Shown: positions 59,808-64,000 of the stretch, piece by piece
Position numbering within the stretch: the first letter of the stretch is position 1
Layout: every line of letters begins with the position of its first letter
Source: Trichaptum fuscoviolaceum
Taxonomy: Eukaryota > Basidiomycota > Agaricomycetes > Hymenochaetales > Trichaptaceae
DNA: 64,000 bases
Direction: 5' to 3'
Assembly: GCA_910574455.1 (NCBI GenBank)
Contig: CAJSYZ010000007.1
Span: forward strand, 2,363,773 to 2,427,772
The notes under the pieces: generated by a model
Seen by the model: the letters and a program-made list of their open reading frames with translations, nothing else
What the model was told of the DNA's origin: nothing
Database searches by the model: none
Position numbers and translations under genes: made by a program

Positions 59808-62800
59808 TCACAAGTTGCGGGCAGAGAAAGGGGGATTGTTTGTAACTATTCCACCAACACCACCATCCACGAAGCCATCCGATACCAGTGATAAACTTGG
59901 GGAGACTGTCGCATTTGATTCCATTGCCCAAAGAGCGACAGCCACAGTGCTACAATGATTTAATCAGGCTCATAAAAAGGTTCGCATTTGGACGACCACT
60001 TACTTCTTGCCAGTATAATCCAGGATGCCTTGGTGAACAGGGAACTTCGCTTGCGGGCTGTAAACCCAACTCCATTCAGAATAAAACTTGGCTTGTCAGA
60101 AATCTTAGACGCGTACCCAAGGTTGGCAACTCTCTTTCCCATCATCCACCCATTTACGAATAGTATCGCTCGGTATGGCTGATTGGTCACACCGATGTTT
60201 TCATCGAATACGAAGCTCAACGGTATATCGGTATTGCTGGGAATGTTGAGATTGAAGGTCGTCACAAAGAATCCAACGCCAGCCGTATTACCCGGAAGTC
60301 CTTCAGAGATATCCCTAGTAGCCCATTTGGATGTGTCAAATCCTGGGAGGTGCCATCCTTCTCTTTCTCCGAAGAGTCCGCCATCATTGAATATTCCTCG
60401 CACTTTGTCTGGGAAGCTACCAAGAGATGAGCGAATATACGATATGAGATACATTCGGGTACTTACCCGGTGTATCCCCCAACTTTCCCTTGCACTTTCC
60501 AAGCTGAAAACTCGCCTGAGTTCAGCTTGAATCCACGTACGCCTCGAGGTGATTTCGGAGTATTAGTTGTTGCTGAGATGATATTAAGCCCTCTTCTATA
60601 CCTAGCAAACGCTTTGACCTACATTGTGTCTCATTGAGGCCCATGTTGTCCTGTATAAGGCAGCTTTGTATCAGTGTTCTACTCAAAGGCTACATAAGAG
60701 TGATCATACCTGCACAATCGTTATAATATTGTCCTCTCCAACTTTGAGAGACCCCGCCGGGAAGTTAAAGACATCATCCGTCTCTTCAAGAATGTTCTGA
60801 TTATTTGAAGAACTGAAACCAAGCAATAAGTCGATACCCTCTCTAGTAGATGTCACCCCTCACTTTCCAAAAGACGTATTCAGGAATACATCATTCAGCC
60901 AAACACTGGCGGCAAATGCTATAAGGTGCAGATAGCTAAGTAAAAAAGCTGACCATCTAGGCGTATATTGGATTCACCTTCTCCTCCATTGATTGATAGA
61001 TTGACAGACTTTTCATTGCCGGTCGCATTGAAGTGTCCTCGCCAAAGCACGATGTTTTCACAGCTAGCAAGAAAAGAGTGAGTTATGTTTTTGTACGACA
61101 TAATGGTCAATTAAGTGTCCTTACAAGCCATAGTCACATCCATACAGAACACGTCCATCGCCATAAAACGGCTTGAAGGGTATATTCGTTGTCGTATGAT
61201 TCGCTATAGTCCAATCTGCGTCTGAGAAGTTCTGCTGTATCTCCGGAAGGCTGTTCGCGAACTTCCAGCCTTGTAACGTAGGAACTCGGATCGAATTCGC
61301 GGAAACCTTTGGTTGCACGCGTCCGACGAAGCCTCCGATCGAAGTGAGGGATTGACTAGCTCTGACCATGGGCTCGACCTCCTGGCCGTTCCATGTCACC
61401 CGAGAGACGTCAGGTGGAGCAACAACGTTGAGCATTGCGCTTGCATTCAGATCCCCCCTGATGTTGAGCGTTGAACCAGAGATCGTCGCATTCCGGACAA
61501 GGTATGGACCACCGACCAACACCGTCGTGTTTGATCCAAATTGCCAGTAGTTGCGGAATGTCGCTTCATCGCCTGAAGAGGCGGTGGAAGGGACGACAGG
61601 AGCAGAGAATGTTCCAGCAGTGTCGGAATCGCTGTACAGAACGAGCTGTGTGTCCGAGTCCCAAATAGTGATAAGACCACGAGCACCTGAGAGGACATTG
61701 ATAATTGTCTCGCTTGATGACTTCCCTTTTGTTGAGCTGAACTTGACTGAAGAACTTGTTGCACGAACGCCTGATCTTCCCGTCAACGCAATGGACACTT
61801 CGTGCTCCTGGTTGGCGTCGCCGAAGAGGAAGAGTACATCGCGCTTGCCTATTTGACCTGCGAAGAGTATGGAAGCAGTTGAGTAGAGCGCTCGGGACGA
61901 TCCGAACAAATAGTCGGTGACGATGACTTTGGACTGTCTCCCGGACAACGTGATGGAGGGTGCGATCTGAGGCAAAATGAGGGTCCCGTTTGACGTATTG
62001 ACCTGAAGTGTGAAATCCGTTGTGTCGCTGAGCAATAAATTCCGTCAGCTGCGGATAGTCTGCACTCAAGTAGATGATATCTTACGTCGTGGTTGAATCT
62101 GTCTGTCTCGCAATGTAAAAGCCAGCACCACTGTCTGGATTTAACAAGAAGACAATGAACGCCGCAGGGTTCGAGACGTTGACATTGGAGGAACTGCTGT
62201 TTCCTACCCAGTTTGTCTTGTAGAACTCTGGTGAGCTACGAAGGAAGAGGCCCTGCCTCTTTATTTCTGCGTGCTTCGGTGTCAACATGCGATTCTCGGC
62301 GATCGCACTCCCATAATCGTAAGAAGCTAGTTCAGGAGTGTTAAATGGTTTCTCTTTACATTTATGATAGCGATGGAAGACTCACTGTACACCCCATGGA
62401 ACGGAATCGCTCCCCATGAAGTGCCCCTGATACTAAAGTAAGAAATGTTACTCCTTGAAAAGAGGGTTTGCAAGGATTACCCGTAGATCATATAATAATT
62501 AATAAGCTTGGCATTGGCAGCCCAAAGCGTCTTATAAAACACATCTTGGAAAGGTGCTCCCGTCAGTTCCTGGCAAGCAAGGTAGCCAGGTGCATTAGGG
62601 CCCCAGGCATCGAAGGAGCCACCTTGGAACTAGGAAGTGTCAGGGCATAGGAAAAACAAGATAAAGTTCAGATTGTACATACTTCTGGAAAGTAAAATGG
62701 TTGGCTAGGATTTGTACCTATCCGTCTGCTTCTTTAACTAAAAATAGCCGAGGTCCGTTGACTTGATACTTACCTTCATGATAGTCATGATAATTAGTCA

Positions 62801-64000
62801 CTATGGGTGCCCAGCTTTCCGGATGTGAGCAGTCAAATCCCTGCGGATAACTGTCAAGACTGTAGTATCACGATGAGCAATGGCTATCTTTCATAAATTC
62901 AGGCGATAGCGTACCCGTAGATATCAACCGCGCCCTATAAAATATGAACGTCACGACAACTTTCCAGTCTAATAGTCGAAAAATAACGAACTGTGCCGTT
63001 CACAAAATTCTTTCCTTCACCCGGATCGTTATATGTCAAGGGAATTACTATTCCGCCTGACCGGAACATGTCCTCCAGCTCTTGAAAATATGCGCCACTC
63101 AGAGGGTTTTGGAAGTATTCATTATCTAGACATGTTCTCTCAAGTTCGTGTAATCTGTTCTTATTGAACCAGCATACCGATTTGCACAGCTGTTCCGAAG
63201 CGAGCGATGTCAGAATAACAGTACCGCACCTTCTTATTGAAAAGTAAAACTATACCTATAACTGGACCACCTTCCGTTATTTGGTTTGGCTTTGTTACGT
63301 TGATGATTCCAGCGATATAATCCTGCCAGGCATCATGAAAATCTGTCGCATTGGTCCGCAGAGTACCGGCCACTTGGGAAGTTGCCCAGTGTGCGATACC
63401 ACCAGCCGTCGTTTCTGCGTTTATGTACGGGCCTAGAAATAGGACAATGAGCGTGAGACCATGAGACAGAATAAGGATTTGTGGAGAGAAATCACCTGGG
63501 CGAAGCACGATGAAGATTCCAGCCAATTTGGCGGCATCGAAAAGTGGCTGAAGGGCTCGGAACCCGTCAAAATCAACGACGCCTGGCGAGGGGTTGATCA
63601 AACCCCCTAAAGCAATAGCAAGAGGGCATTGTCAGGACGTTTAAGTAAGTGAACTGGATATCGTAACGCACAGTGTGTGTAGACGCTGATCCCATTCAGG
63701 CCTGCGGCCTTGATCTTTTGAAGAATGTCGAGCCACAAAGAAGGAACAGGAAGGCGGAAAGTGTGGAACTCTCCGGAGCTGTGACAGTAATTAGTTTGAG
63801 AAGATCTATCTATGTACATGACATAATGGACATACTGAAGGAAAATTCTCTGACCCTTGACGATGAGACTAAAGCTGTCCCATTGAACAACATCTGTCAA
63901 GCCATTCGAAGAGAATGAAGGGCTCGCCTCTGCTCGAGCAAAGGAGATGGGAAGCGAATCGGGGACAGAGCCAAATAACCGGGGCGATCCTGGAAGGAAT
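59808..64000 (-). CDS. GH35 beta-galactosidase, copy 2 (5' end off window)
   Basis: Paralogue of the gene at 28950, on the opposite strand, with the same exon plan. It enters the right edge in frame ([20 protein letters not shown]), so the start and signal peptide lie outside. GH35 motifs are present: [56 protein letters not shown] with the acid/base Glu, a 12-nt exon for VQI (63189-63178), and [19 protein letters not shown] carrying the nucleophile region. The jelly-roll part includes [39 protein letters not shown] and [20 protein letters not shown]. It ends [11 protein letters not shown] at 59808. All frames checked are open, so it is probably functional. The 238 bp to the FEN1 start are non-coding. 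Confidence 0.92.
63178..63189 (-). other. 12-nt micro-exon in GH35 copy 2
   Basis: CTGTGCAAATCG between a GAACAG acceptor and a GTATGC donor, matching the micro-exon of copy 1 in size, phase and residues (VQI). Confidence 0.72.

Noticed and set aside
1..64000. CRISPR arrays, bacterial insertion sequences, operons, tRNA or rRNA genes, LTR or DNA transposons
   Set aside because: The DNA is fungal nuclear sequence. No direct-repeat arrays, terminal repeats with transposase, cloverleaf-like segments or rRNA-like blocks were recognised by eye.

Overview
The window is nuclear DNA of a filamentous basidiomycete, most likely an Agaricomycete. The genes are densely packed and cut by many 50-60 nt introns. 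Three of them carry very small internal exons and two appear to use GC-AG introns. The families (fungal Zn2Cys6 regulator, a DUF6534-like membrane protein, GH35 beta-galactosidase, Tom22) fit that assignment; the order or genus is not determined. Calls come from reading translated sequence, splice sites and reading-frame phase; no database search was run.

Layout, left to right. 1-614 (-): 5' end of an Nha1-type Na+/H+ antiporter, cut by the left edge. 2186-3144 (-): conserved small secreted protein. 4129-4774 (-): mitochondrial small protein, divergent from 4991-20937 (+), a complete 19-exon midasin (MDN1/REA1) gene of 4,986 codons. 21004-22255 (-): CDC123, convergent with midasin. 22732-25957 (-): Zn2Cys6 transcription factor, divergent from 26144-26652 (+), Tom22. 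28950-33260 (+): GH35 beta-galactosidase. 33480-34592 (-): unrecognised protein. 35653-37399 (-): delta-12-type fatty acid desaturase, divergent from 38219-40762 (+), pyruvate decarboxylase. 41146-47912 (-): tandem array of short cullin-1-like genes. 48885-50851 (-): DUF6534-like membrane protein. 51678-55252 (-): YEATS-domain chromatin protein. 55649-57559 (+): unrecognised acidic-tailed protein. 57744-59569 (-): FEN1/RAD27. 59808-64000 (-): a second GH35 gene, cut by the right edge and inverted relative to the first.

Most of the window is housekeeping: ribosome biogenesis (midasin), translation initiation factor assembly (CDC123), mitochondrial import (Tom22), DNA replication and repair (FEN1), glycolytic fermentation (PDC) and lipid desaturation. 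The accessory part is the 41-48 kb array. Four head-to-tail genes encode only the N-terminal half of a CUL1/CDC53-like cullin, the part that binds Skp1-F-box adaptors. They have no room for the C-terminal RING-binding and neddylation half. Between copies B and C lies a decayed fifth copy. Copy D carries a 1-nt deletion and copy C a 2-nt deletion near its end. Each copy has its own TATA-like box. This looks like a young, still-evolving family of truncated cullins and is the most unusual thing seen here.
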